The translations under genes and the position numbers were made by a program. From the NCBI RefSeq assembly GCF_001612785.1, contig NZ_BDBC01000014.1, positions 33,737-97,736 of the forward strand: a stretch of 64,000 nt of DNA, read 5' to 3'. A model generated the notes under the pieces. That model had not been told where the DNA came from. It searched no databases and was given only the letters and a program-made list of their open reading frames with translations. The DNA comes from Nocardia beijingensis NBRC 16342 (GTDB lineage Bacteria; Actinomycetota; Actinomycetes; Mycobacteriales; Mycobacteriaceae). Every line of letters begins with the position of its first letter. Position 1 is the first letter of the stretch. Shown here piece after piece: positions 27,778 through 36,860 of the stretch.

Positions 27778-28212
27778 TCAGGCCAGTTCGCGCTGCAGGT
27801 TGGCGAGCACCTCGGCCTGGATCTTCTTCAGCCCGAGCGGCGCGAAGATGCCCTCGAAGATGCCCGCGATGCCGCCCGCGCCCTTCCAGGTGGTGCGCAG
27901 CGTGACCCGCGCGCCGGCGCCCTCCGGGGTGACGGTCCAGGTGTTCACCAAGGTGGAGTTCGAGTCACGCTCGGTGACAATGGAATCGGACACCGTGACG
28001 ACCGCGTGCACGTTGCGCGAGCGCTTCTCGGTGGCCTGCAACGTCCACTCCGCTACGGTGCCCGCGCCCTTGCCGCCCTCGACCACCTTGTAGTCGCGGT
28101 AGTGCGAGGAGAGGATGCGCGGACGCACCGTGTCGTAGTCGGCGATGGCCTCCAGCGCACGCTGCGGATCCGCCGCCACGTCGATCGAACTACTGGCGCT
28201 GACCTGTCCCAC
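27778..28212 (-). CDS. SRPBCC-family protein, Rv3718c type
   Basis: A 144-residue protein starting at GTG 28212 with aaggag well placed upstream. The opening SASSSIDVAADPQRALEAIAD and the C-terminal helix GLKKIQAEVLANLQRELA are typical of the mycobacterial polyketide-cyclase/START-like group. Its place between recR-ybaB and the oxidoreductase/methyltransferase pair matches Rv3718c. A lipid-binding role near lipid genes is plausible, but no ligand is known. Confidence 0.82.
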   Translation of the reverse strand: MGQVSASSSIDVAADPQRALEAIADYDTVRPRILSSHYRDYKVVEGGKGAGTVAEWTLQATEKRSRNVHAVVTVSDSIVTERDSNSTLVNTWTVTPEGAGARVTLRTTWKGAGGIAGIFEGIFAPLGLKKIQAEVLANLQRELA

Positions 28213-28412
28213 GATGAACTCCTTGTCCGGATGCGGTGTCTCGACGGATCTCCATCCTGCCCTGCCCGCGCCGGAGCGAAGCGGCGAGGGCGCAGCGTGT
28301 GGCGAACTTCTCCGGACATTTCGGTATTCCCCTTCGCAACATATGCGTGACATTTCTCCACCACCCCGGCCTCGCGGTGGCCCCGCCGAATGGTCCGTAC
28401 TAGCGTCGAGGG

Positions 28413-29861
28413 GTGGCAGTGAGTCTGTTGGGGAAGGCCGGACACGCGCCGGCCGCACGCGAATCAGGATTTGCCGCGCATCGAGCGGGCGTGGACCGCC
28501 TTCTGGCGAGTTACCGCGCCATACCCGAGCACGCCAACGTCCGTTTGGCCAAGAAGACCTCGAACCTTTTCCGCGCCAGGGCCGAGAACCCCGCGCCCGG
28601 CCTCGACGTCTCGGGGCTGACCAGGGTGATCGCGGTGGACCCTGTCGCGAGGACCGCCGACGTGGCAGGCATGACCACCTACGAGGAGTTGGTCGCCGCC
28701 ACCCTTCCGTACGGGCTGGCGCCGCTGGTGGTTCCCCAGCTCAAGACCATCACGCTGGGCGGCGCGGTCACCGGCCTCGGCATCGAGTCCACGTCCTTCC
28801 GCAGTGGCCTGCCGCACGAGTCGGTGCTGGAGATGGACGTGCTGACCGGCGCGGGCGAGATCCTCACCGCCACGCCGGACAACGAACACGCCGATCTGTT
28901 CCGCGGCTTCCCGAATTCCTACGGCACGCTGGGCTACACGGTCCGGCTGAAGATCGAGCTGGAGGAGGTCGAGCCGTACGTCGCGCTGCGGCACCTGCGC
29001 TTCCGGGACCTGCGCGAACTGGAGGCCGCCCTCGCGACGATCGTGACCGATCGGGAACACGAGGGCGAACCCGTGGACTATCTCGACGGCGTCGTGTTCT
29101 CCGCCGAGGAAAGCTATCTGACGCTCGGCCGCCGGACCGGCGAACCGGGTCCGGTCAGCGACTACACCGGGATGGACATCTACTACCGGTCCATCCAGCA
29201 TGACGGCGGCACGCCCAAGCGCGACCGCCTGACCATCCACGACTACCTGTGGCGCTGGGACACCGACTGGTTCTGGTGCTCGCGCGCCTTCGGCACGCAG
29301 AATCCGAAGATCCGCCGTTTCTGGCCGAAGCGCTACCGGCGCAGCAGCTTCTACTGGAAGCTGGTGGCGCTGGACCGCAAGTACGACATCGGCGACAAGC
29401 TGGAGGCCCGCAAGGGCAATCCACCGCGCGAGCGGGTCGTGCAGGACATCGAAGTGCCGGTGGAACGCACCGCCGACTTCGTGGAGTGGTTCCTGCGCGA
29501 GATCCCGATCGAGCCGATCTGGCTCTGCCCCCTGCGTTTGCGCGAGACCGGCGGCGCCGAACGCCCCGGTGGACGCGCGTGGCCGCTGTATCCCCTGGAA
29601 CCGGGCCGAACCTACGTCAATGTCGGATTCTGGTCGGCCGTGCCCACCGTCCCCGGGCAGCAGGAGGGCGCGGCCAACCGCGCCATCGAACGGAAGGTGA
29701 CCGAATTCGACGGTCACAAGTCGCTGTACTCGGATTCCTATTACGACAAGGATGAGTTCGCGGCACTCTACGGCGGAAACACCTACACCGAACTGAAGAA
29801 ACGCTACGACCCGGACCAGCGCCTGCTGGATTTGTATTCGAAGGCGGTGCAACGCAGATGA
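28413..29861 (+). CDS. FAD-binding oxidoreductase, Rv3719/BfaA type
   Basis: A 482-residue flavoprotein of the PCMH/DHCR24-like family. The FAD-binding block includes DVAGMTTYEELVAATLPYGL, LKTITLGGAVTGLGIEST and RGFPNSYGTLGYT. In mycobacteria this type is paired with a cyclopropane-synthase-like methyltransferase. One such pair (BfaA/BfaB; TmsA/TmsB in other actinobacteria) reduces 10-methylene-stearate to 10-methyl-stearate. That reaction is the leading hypothesis here, but close paralogues may act on other lipids. TAGCGT (28401-28406) lies 6 nt before the GTG start. The stop overlaps the next ATG by 4 bp. Confidence 0.85.
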   Translation: MAVSLLGKAGHAPAARESGFAAHRAGVDRLLASYRAIPEHANVRLAKKTSNLFRARAENPAPGLDVSGLTRVIAVDPVARTADVAGMTTYEELVAATLPYGLAPLVVPQLKTITLGGAVTGLGIESTSFRSGLPHESVLEMDVLTGAGEILTATPDNEHADLFRGFPNSYGTLGYTVRLKIELEEVEPYVALRHLRFRDLRELEAALATIVTDREHEGEPVDYLDGVVFSAEESYLTLGRRTGEPGPVSDYTGMDIYYRSIQHDGGTPKRDRLTIHDYLWRWDTDWFWCSRAFGTQNPKIRRFWPKRYRRSSFYWKLVALDRKYDIGDKLEARKGNPPRERVVQDIEVPVERTADFVEWFLREIPIEPIWLCPLRLRETGGAERPGGRAWPLYPLEPGRTYVNVGFWSAVPTVPGQQEGAANRAIERKVTEFDGHKSLYSDSYYDKDEFAALYGGNTYTELKKRYDPDQRLLDLYSKAVQRR

Positions 29862-31174
29862 CGACATTCAAGGACCGTTCCGATGTCTTCGCCGATCTCG
29901 GGACCAAACTCAGCATTGCCGAGATCTTCGAGACCCTTGTCGAGGGCGAAGTCCCGATCCGGTTGACGGCCTACGACGGCAGCTCGACCGGCCCCGAGGA
30001 CTCGCGGTTCGCCCTGGACATCCGGACCCCGCGCGGTATCAACTATCTGGCCACGGCCCCCGGCGACCTCGGCATGGCCCGCGCCTACATCTCGGGCGAC
30101 ATGACCGCCAGCGGCGTGCACCCTGGTGATCCGTACGAGATCCTGAAGGCGATGGACGGGTTGAAGTTCCGCCGTCCGTCCGCGCTGGCCCTGGTGACCA
30201 TCGCGCGCTCGCTGGGCTGGGAGCGGCTCAAGCCGGTCGCCCCGCCGCCGCAGGAGACGCTGCCGCGCTGGCGGCGGATCGCTTTCGAGGGGCTGCGCCA
30301 CTCCAAGACTCGCGACGCCGAAGCCATCCACCACCACTACGACGTGTCGAACACGTTCTACGAGTACGTGCTCGGCCCTTCGATGACCTACACCTGCGCG
30401 GCCTACGGCGACGAGAGCTGGACGCTCGAGCAGGCGCAGGAGAACAAGTACCGCCTGGTGTTCGAGAAACTCCGGTTGAAGGAGGGCGACCGGCTGCTCG
30501 ACATCGGCTGCGGGTGGGGCGGCATGGTGCGCTACGCCGCCAAGCGCGGCGTCAAGGTGATCGGCGCGACGCTCTCGGCCGAGCAGGCGGACTGGGCGCA
30601 GAAGAAGATCGCCGAGGAGGGCCTGGCCGACCTGGCCGAGGTGCGGCACTCCGACTACCGCGACGTGCCGGAGGGCGAGTTCGACGCGGTGTCGTCGATC
30701 GGGCTCACCGAGCACATCGGGGTGCACAACTACCCGTACTACTTCGAGTTCATCAAGAACAAGCTGCGCGACGGCGGCCTGTTCCTGAACCACTGCATCA
30801 CCCGTCCGGACAACACCCGCACCACCAAGGCGGGCGATTTCATCGACCGCTACGTGTTCCCCGACGGCGAGCTGATCGGTTCCGGCCGGATCATCTCCGA
30901 GATCCAGAACATCGGGCTCGAAGTGCTGCACGAGGAGAACCTGCGCGAGCACTACGCCCTGACCCTGCACGAATGGTGCAAGAACCTGGTCGCCAACTGG
31001 GACGCCTGCGTCGCCGAGGTCGGCGAGGGCACCGCGAAGGTGTGGGGCCTGTACATGGCAGGCTGCCGGCTCGGCTTCCAGCGCAACGTGGTGCAGCTGC
31101 ATCAGGTGCTCGGCGTCAAAGTGCCCGCCGACGGCGACTGGACCGTGCCGCTGCGCCCGTGGTGGCAGCCGTAG
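29858..31174 (+). CDS. Cyclopropane-fatty-acyl-phospholipid synthase family methyltransferase
   Basis: A 438-residue SAM-dependent enzyme. The N-terminal lipid-binding part runs to about residue 140. The methyltransferase core has HHYDVSNTFYEYVLGPSMTYTCA, motif I LLDIGCGWGGMVRYAA and the active-site region SIGLTEHIG. These enzymes transfer a methyl or methylene group to the double bond of phospholipid acyl chains. Next to the flavoenzyme that precedes it (4-bp overlap), it probably makes the 10-methylene intermediate of tuberculostearic acid, a normal Nocardia lipid. Orthologue position: Rv3720. Confidence 0.9.
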   Translation: MTTFKDRSDVFADLGTKLSIAEIFETLVEGEVPIRLTAYDGSSTGPEDSRFALDIRTPRGINYLATAPGDLGMARAYISGDMTASGVHPGDPYEILKAMDGLKFRRPSALALVTIARSLGWERLKPVAPPPQETLPRWRRIAFEGLRHSKTRDAEAIHHHYDVSNTFYEYVLGPSMTYTCAAYGDESWTLEQAQENKYRLVFEKLRLKEGDRLLDIGCGWGGMVRYAAKRGVKVIGATLSAEQADWAQKKIAEEGLADLAEVRHSDYRDVPEGEFDAVSSIGLTEHIGVHNYPYYFEFIKNKLRDGGLFLNHCITRPDNTRTTKAGDFIDRYVFPDGELIGSGRIISEIQNIGLEVLHEENLREHYALTLHEWCKNLVANWDACVAEVGEGTAKVWGLYMAGCRLGFQRNVVQLHQVLGVKVPADGDWTVPLRPWWQP

Positions 31175-31184
31175 CCCGGTTCGA

Positions 31185-34100
31185 TCAGTAGATCTTGCTG
31201 CCCGCCTCGTTCAACAGTTCGTCCAGGAACGGGGCGGGCAGTTCGATGTCGCCGACCTGCGCCGAGGCGGGCAACTCGGTGCGCAGCACGCGCAGGATGC
31301 CGACCACGCCGGGGCCCGCGTCCAGCAGCGGCCTGGTCCAGCCGAGGTCGGCGCAGGTCGCGACCGCGGGCAGCAGCAGGTTGGTGGCCTCGCCCACCCA
31401 GCCCGCGGCGGCCAGGCATTCCGCGAGCAGCAGCGCGGCGTCCAATTGCGCTCGCGGGCGGTGCTTCTGGCGCGTGTGGTCGTAGAGCGCGCGTGCCCGG
31501 CGCACCGCGCGATCGTCGGAGCCGACCCGGTGGTCGGCGAGCAGCGCGCGGATGACGGCGAGTTCCTCGGCCTCCGCGGTGAGCAGGGTGGCGCCGGTCA
31601 GCCGGTGCGCCGCCTGCAACGGCGTCGACTCGCTGAGATCGGTGTACCGGCGATCCGCGGCCTCCAGCGGCAGCCCCAGGCGCAGCCGTTCGGCCCTGAT
31701 GTGCGCGGACAACCGGGGCAGGCGGTTGTCGGCGGCGATGCGCGCGCCTTCGTCCAGCCGGGTGGCGGCGGTGAACAGGTCCCCGCGCACCGCCTTGACC
31801 CTGGCGCCGACGACGAAGGTGGAGATCAGGAAGTCCACCGGACCGACCCGGGTGACCAGCTGGTGGCTCTCGTCGAGCCGCCGGTCGGCGGTGTCCAGAT
31901 CACCCGCGCGGTAGCTCATCTCACCGAGCAACGCGGCGGCCACGCGCACCCCGTGCGAGCGCGGTCCCGAGCGCTCGCGCGCGGAGTCCAACGCCTGCTG
32001 GAAACAGCGGGTGGCGGTGGCGACGTCGAGTTGTTCGTAAGCGGCCGCGCCCTGGCCGCAGCGGCCGAATACCAGGCCGAGCGAATCCTTCGAGCGTTCG
32101 TGATACTCCTCGGCCCATTCCTGGATCTTGCGCGCCCCCTCGAAGTCGAATTCGCACAGGCGAACGAAGGAGGTCAGGTTCGCGGCGGTCGAGACCGTCC
32201 ACGCGGGCAGATCGTCCGGCTCCCGCAGACAGTCGGCGAGCCGGTCCAGCACGCCGTCGGTATGGTCGCGCGCGATCTGATCGGCGGCGGCGAGCACGGC
32301 GGCCTGGCAGCGCTGCACGCGCACATCGGCATCGCCGGTTGAGCCACGAGCCAGGATGTTCGACAGCCTGCCCAGCGCGTTGCGCGCCGCGCCGGACTGC
32401 TGGAGGTTGACGTTCGCCCGCGCCACCGCCATCAGCAACTTCGAGCGCGACGCCACCTGCTGCATCGGTAGTTTCGACACGCTGCCGAGCAGGGTGGCAA
32501 GGCGGGAACCGTCGATCAGATCCATCCCGCCGCCCTCGAGCAGGTCCAGCGCCATCTTCAGGTCGGTGGCCGCCAGCGCGTGGTCGACCGACTTGCGCAG
32601 CAGCTGGTGTTCGGCATACCAGCGCGAAGCCTTGCGGTGCAGCGACTTCAGCTTCCCGGGGTGGACGCGGTCGAGCCGGCTGCGCAGATGCTCGGCGAAC
32701 AACGGCTGCATCCGGAACCACTCGGGGTCGTGCTCGATGCGCCTCAGGAACAGCTCACGCTGCTCGGCCTGCTCGAGCAGCTGTTCGGCGTCCGGCTCCC
32801 CGGACAACGCGGCGGCCAGCGAGCCGCACACCCGTTCGGTCACCGCGATCGACATCAGGAACTCGAGCATCTTCGGTTCCAAGGTGTCCAGCACGTTCTC
32901 CGCCAGGTATTCGCGGATGCCGTGGTTGCCCTCGGAGAGGGTGGCGATCAACTGAGCCGGGTCGGCGTTGCCGCGCAAGGACAGGCCGACCAGCTGGATG
33001 GCGGCCGGCCAGCCGTCGGTGGCGGTGTGGATCTCGGTGACCTGCTCGGGCGTGAGGTCGAATCCGTTGCGCTCCACGAGGATCTGGCGGGTCTCCGCAT
33101 CGGTGAGGCGCAGCGCGGCCGAGCCGATCTCGACCAGTTCGTCGTGCACCCGCATGCGGCTGGTCGGCAGACCGGACTGCTCGCGGCTGGTCACCACGAA
33201 ACGCAGGTGGTGGCAGCCGTTGTCCAGCAGGGCCTCCATCGCGCGATGCGCGCCCGCGTCGGTGATCCGCTGCCAGTCCTCGACGATCACCACGACCGTC
33301 TTGCCCGCCGCGTGGATCTCGTCGATGAGGGTGGGGATCACGAACGCGGCGGCGTCGGCGGGCCGCTCCTCCAGCACCTGGTCCAGCCCGGCGCCGACGT
33401 CGGGATGCACCCGGCGGATGGCCTGGATCAGATGGGCCAGCAGCCAGATCTCGTTGTCGTCGTCGCGGTCGATACCGATCCAGGCGACCGCGACATCGCC
33501 TTCGGTGAGTTCTGCGCGCCACTGCGCGGCCAGCGTGCTCTTGCCGAAGCCCGCGGGCGCGTGGATCACCGCCAGCCTGCGCCGCCCGCCGGCCCGCAGG
33601 ACGTCCAGCAGCCGCGGCCGCGCTATCGGCTCGCGCGTGGGCGTGGGCGGACGGAACTTGGTCACAGCCGTCGGGGGCGCCGTCGGCACGGCCGTCGGAT
33701 GCTGGGAGACGGCGGGCCGCAGCGTCAGCGGCCAGCTGCGCCGCGCGGTGACCGCTGGACGCGAGCCCGTCCACGCCATGGTCGGTTCGCCGACGGCGGC
33801 AGGCGTGGTCGGCTCCGGCTCCTGCGTGGTCTCCAGCAGCGCCATCTCGTCGGGCAACTGATCGTGGTCGCGCTGCACGGTGCGCAGCATCTCGCCGAAC
33901 TCGTAGGCGCTGGCCGGGCGATCCCGCGGATTCGGCGACATGGCCTGTTCGATGACGGTGGCGACATCCGGCGGAATGTCCTGTTCCCGCAGATCGGGCA
34001 CCGGCTGGGTGGTGATCCGCAGGAACTGCGCGACCACCCGTTCGCCCGCCTGCCGCTCGAAGGCCGCGTGCCCGGTGAGCAAGGCGAACAGCGTCGAACC

Positions 34101-34766
34101 GAGGCCGTAGACGTCGGAACGGATGGTCGGCTCGTCGCCCTTGAGGACCTCCGGCGCGGTGAACGCGGGCGAACCGGTGATCATGCTGCTGGACGTGCGG
34201 AAGCCGCCCGGGATGCGAGCGATGCCGAAATCCGTCAGCTGCGGCTCGCCGTAGCCGCTGAGCAGCACGTTGGCCGGTTTCACGTCGCGGTGCAGGATCC
34301 GGGCGCGGTGCGCGCTCTCGATGGCGCCGGCCAGCTTGACGCCGGCGCGCAGCGAGTCCGCCCAGGTCAACGGGCCTTGCTCGCGGATCAGCTTTTCCAG
34401 CGACCCATGCGTGCAGTACGGCATGACGATGAGCGGCATGCCGGTGGGCGTCACGTCCACCTGGAGGATGTCGACGATGTTCGGGTGGCCCGACAGCCTG
34501 CCCATGGCCTGTTCCTCGCGCAGGAACCGCTCGCGGCTCTCCTGGTCGATCTCCGATGGCAGCACCTTCACCGCGACCACGCGGTCCAACGCGGTCTGGA
34601 CGCAGCGGTACACCACCCCGAATCCGCCGCGCCCGATCTCCACCGCACCGGACAGGCCCATCGCCTCCAGTTCGTCGGCGATGTCGACGGGCGTCTGCCG
34701 CTGCGTGTTCGCCTCGGCCGCAGGAGATTCCGGGCGCACCCGGCCCGAACGCGTCTGTGGATTCAT
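31185..34766 (-). CDS. pknK: Serine/threonine kinase PknK with STAND/MalT-like sensor region
   Basis: A 1193-residue cytosolic regulator. The kinase domain covers residues 40-300 with GRGGFGVV, Lys67 in VAVKVL, HRDVKPANVL (Asp161) and DFG (Asp179); the activation segment contains TSSSMITGSPAFTAPE. A Pro/Thr-rich linker (310-385) leads to a P-loop NTPase (APAGFGKST, 403-411) of the STAND class and long helical TPR-like repeats to the end. This is the domain order of mycobacterial PknK, which tunes growth and transcription. No C-terminal LuxR helix-turn-helix is visible. The start GTG/ATG choice: ATG 34766 with gaggtg upstream. Confidence 0.92.
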   Translation of the reverse strand: MNPQTRSGRVRPESPAAEANTQRQTPVDIADELEAMGLSGAVEIGRGGFGVVYRCVQTALDRVVAVKVLPSEIDQESRERFLREEQAMGRLSGHPNIVDILQVDVTPTGMPLIVMPYCTHGSLEKLIREQGPLTWADSLRAGVKLAGAIESAHRARILHRDVKPANVLLSGYGEPQLTDFGIARIPGGFRTSSSMITGSPAFTAPEVLKGDEPTIRSDVYGLGSTLFALLTGHAAFERQAGERVVAQFLRITTQPVPDLREQDIPPDVATVIEQAMSPNPRDRPASAYEFGEMLRTVQRDHDQLPDEMALLETTQEPEPTTPAAVGEPTMAWTGSRPAVTARRSWPLTLRPAVSQHPTAVPTAPPTAVTKFRPPTPTREPIARPRLLDVLRAGGRRRLAVIHAPAGFGKSTLAAQWRAELTEGDVAVAWIGIDRDDDNEIWLLAHLIQAIRRVHPDVGAGLDQVLEERPADAAAFVIPTLIDEIHAAGKTVVVIVEDWQRITDAGAHRAMEALLDNGCHHLRFVVTSREQSGLPTSRMRVHDELVEIGSAALRLTDAETRQILVERNGFDLTPEQVTEIHTATDGWPAAIQLVGLSLRGNADPAQLIATLSEGNHGIREYLAENVLDTLEPKMLEFLMSIAVTERVCGSLAAALSGEPDAEQLLEQAEQRELFLRRIEHDPEWFRMQPLFAEHLRSRLDRVHPGKLKSLHRKASRWYAEHQLLRKSVDHALAATDLKMALDLLEGGGMDLIDGSRLATLLGSVSKLPMQQVASRSKLLMAVARANVNLQQSGAARNALGRLSNILARGSTGDADVRVQRCQAAVLAAADQIARDHTDGVLDRLADCLREPDDLPAWTVSTAANLTSFVRLCEFDFEGARKIQEWAEEYHERSKDSLGLVFGRCGQGAAAYEQLDVATATRCFQQALDSARERSGPRSHGVRVAAALLGEMSYRAGDLDTADRRLDESHQLVTRVGPVDFLISTFVVGARVKAVRGDLFTAATRLDEGARIAADNRLPRLSAHIRAERLRLGLPLEAADRRYTDLSESTPLQAAHRLTGATLLTAEAEELAVIRALLADHRVGSDDRAVRRARALYDHTRQKHRPRAQLDAALLLAECLAAAGWVGEATNLLLPAVATCADLGWTRPLLDAGPGVVGILRVLRTELPASAQVGDIELPAPFLDELLNEAGSKIY

Positions 34767-35170
34767 GTGATCACCTCGAACACTCACATCGAATCGGCGA
34801 CATCGGCGACCAACTCCGCGCCGACTGCCGGACGCCGGGTCCGACATACCTGCGCATACTCCAACGTAGCGCGGCCCGGTATCACGCGGGTGACGTTTCC
34901 GAACAGGTCGGGCGTGTTCCGAGTCCACGTGTTCCGCGCCGCGACGCGCTCCGATCGAAACCCGGTTGACCAGCGCGAAAAGGACTCTCCGGCGCACCTT
35001 TGACAGCGTTCGCCGGGGGTGTGACGACCACCACGTCGGATCTACCCGGGCGGATACCCGGAGCAGCGGCGGCCAACCGCGACCCGCCATGATAGATTGC
35101 TTCTTTGGAGAGCTTTCTTCTTTGATGAACTCTCTTCGTCAAAGACGACATTAGGTGTGGAGGAAATACC
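34767..35170. other. Intergenic region between pknK and the MarR gene
   Basis: This 404-bp divergent gap must hold both promoters. The right end (35095-35155) is AT-rich compared with its surroundings. It contains CTTTGA (35120-35125) and TCAAAG (35139-35144), an inverted repeat, and the direct repeat TTCTTTG (35101-35107, 35118-35124). These are candidate MarR autoregulatory sites. I see no convincing gene in the rest. Confidence 0.45.
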
Positions 35171-35653
35171 GTGTCAACACCTGAACCCGGCCAGGAGCCC
35201 GCAGGACGAGGACTCCGCTCGGACGCCAGCGAGGTCTACCGGCGTTATCTGAGCGCGGTCATGCTGCACGGACAAGCGGGGGCGCGGGCGGTCGATCTGG
35301 GCGCCACCGATCTCTACGCGCTCAATATCCTCGAACTCGCAGGACCGATGACGCCGGGCGAACTCGGCGCGCGCAGCGGCCTGACCACCGGCCCGACCAC
35401 CCGGCTGATCGACCGCTTGGAGGACGCGGGCTACGTCCGCCGCGCACCCGTCCCTGGCGACCGCCGCAAGGTGATCGTCGAATTGATCGGCAAGCCCGCC
35501 GATCTCGACGAGGTGCTCGCCCCCGCACGGCAGCGCATCGGCGAGATCATCGGCGGCTACACGCCGGAACAGCGCGAGGTGTTGTTCGACTACTTCACCA
35601 GGGCGGCCGCCGCGTATCAGGCCGCCGCCGAGCAGCTGCGGCCGACGGATTAG
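35171..35653 (+). CDS. MarR-family transcriptional regulator
   Basis: A 160-residue winged-helix regulator. The DNA-binding region is GPMTPGELGARSGLTTGPTT followed by RLIDRLEDAGYVRRAPVPGDRRKVIVEL, the recognition helix plus beta wing with the usual D-R-R. MarR proteins dimerise and usually repress their own and adjacent genes until a phenolic or lipid ligand binds. GTG 35171 follows ggagga. The neighbouring promoter region holds repeats suited to autoregulation. The last 4 bp overlap the convergent phytase-like gene. Confidence 0.9.
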   Translation: MSTPEPGQEPAGRGLRSDASEVYRRYLSAVMLHGQAGARAVDLGATDLYALNILELAGPMTPGELGARSGLTTGPTTRLIDRLEDAGYVRRAPVPGDRRKVIVELIGKPADLDEVLAPARQRIGEIIGGYTPEQREVLFDYFTRAAAAYQAAAEQLRPTD

Positions 35654-36747
35654 CCGACCGCGAGGGCGATGAGCTGGGTGATCTGGCGACTGTCGAAATT
35701 GTCGTCGCTGACCAGCACCAAGGTCCGCTCGCCGGACGGCAGGCGCGGACCCCACGTCATGCCCTCGACATTGTCGACGGCGGGGAGCCCGACGTCGTCG
35801 AGATCCACCAGCAGCCGCTTGGCCGCCGGGCGCGCCGCACCGATCGGGGCATCGAGGATATTGGTCGCGGCGCTCAGGTCGGCCTCGTAGATCCGGATCT
35901 TGTTGGGCGTCCCCGGCGAGAAGGATCGTTCCAGCACAAGCACTTTCGCGGGGTCGAGCGGATCGGCGGCGAGGATGGAGGCGATCCCGTTCGATCCGCG
36001 GCCTGGCTCCGGCCGCGACTCGGCGAAGACCGGGTCCAGCGGATACGCGTACTGGGCCAGCACCGGCCCGGATCGAGCCTGGACGGTGATCCGCGTGAGC
36101 GACCCGCTCGTCGTGGTCGCCGCCGGCCCGTCCGTCAGCAGCGGCTCTTCGATAGCGGTCGCGAACAGCGCGCCGCCCGCGAGGAAGCTCGCGCCCTCCA
36201 GCGCCAGGTTCCGGCGCGGCCCTGAGCCGGGAAGCATCCGCTCGTTCTCCGGAATCGGCAGCTCCCGGGCGTAGGAGCCGTCCGGGTGCGCGATCCGCAC
36301 CGACGGGTCCTGCAGCACGGCGCCATCCCGCTCGCCTTCTTGTGTCCAGTAGTAGTCGCCGGACCACGGGTCCACCCGGATCTCCTCCGGGTCCACCGAC
36401 ATCGGCGCGTAGGGCGCGCCCGCCGCGGTGAGCAGCGGCCTGGTGCCGGTGAACGTCACCGGCCCGACTCCGCCCTCGCCCACCTCGAAGCGCGCGGTGT
36501 AGTACCGCGCGGGGTTCTTGCTCGATCGGTCATCGCTGATCAGCACGAATTCGCCGGTACGCGGCGAGTAATCGATGCCGGACAGGCCCCCCACGGTGGT
36601 GCCGTCGAAGTCCAGACCGGAGGCGACGACTCGCTCGCCCAGCAAGCGCACCGACGGCGCTGCCACCGGATCGGCAGCCGCCACGGGGGCCGATGCGAGC
36701 GCGAGGGCGCAACTGGCGATCAGAACATGGCGACTACGTCTCGGCAC
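35650..36747 (-). CDS. Secreted esterase-like activity of phytase family protein
   Basis: A 365-residue exported protein (GTG 36747). The signal peptide SRHVLIASCALALASAPVAA is cleaved near residue 25. The mature part has the repeated strand motifs of the phytase-like propeller: GGLSGIDYSPRTGEFVLISDD, SVDPEEIRVDPWSGDYYWTQ, LALEGASF, ADPLDPAKVLVLERSF and VEGMTWGPRLPSGERTLVLV. The family hydrolyses phosphoesters or esters, but individual activities are mostly unknown. It ends in a 4-bp convergent overlap with the MarR gene. Confidence 0.85.
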   Translation of the reverse strand: MPRRSRHVLIASCALALASAPVAAADPVAAPSVRLLGERVVASGLDFDGTTVGGLSGIDYSPRTGEFVLISDDRSSKNPARYYTARFEVGEGGVGPVTFTGTRPLLTAAGAPYAPMSVDPEEIRVDPWSGDYYWTQEGERDGAVLQDPSVRIAHPDGSYARELPIPENERMLPGSGPRRNLALEGASFLAGGALFATAIEEPLLTDGPAATTTSGSLTRITVQARSGPVLAQYAYPLDPVFAESRPEPGRGSNGIASILAADPLDPAKVLVLERSFSPGTPNKIRIYEADLSAATNILDAPIGAARPAAKRLLVDLDDVGLPAVDNVEGMTWGPRLPSGERTLVLVSDDNFDSRQITQLIALAVG

Positions 36748-36803
36748 GGCTGCCAACTTATCGCGCCAGACGCACCCGAAGGTGAACGGGCCGGAAAACG
36801 GCG

Positions 36804-36838
36804 GAAGCCCGCCACCGCGAAAAGCGATGGCGGGCTTC
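36804..36838 (-). terminator. Terminator downstream of fadB
   Basis: GAAGCCCGCCA (36804-36814) pairs perfectly with TGGCGGGCTTC (36828-36838). It lies just past the fadB stop and upstream of the phytase-like gene in the same direction. Confidence 0.7.
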
Positions 36839-36860
36839 GCCGTTGCGTTGCTACGCGCGA

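Noticed and set aside
32580..35003. Very long reading frame (over 800 codons) on the strand opposite pknK
   Set aside because: GC-rich coding DNA opens long antisense frames. The pknK frame has clear kinase and P-loop motifs; the opposite frame is Arg/Gly/Ala-rich with no family and no ribosome binding site.
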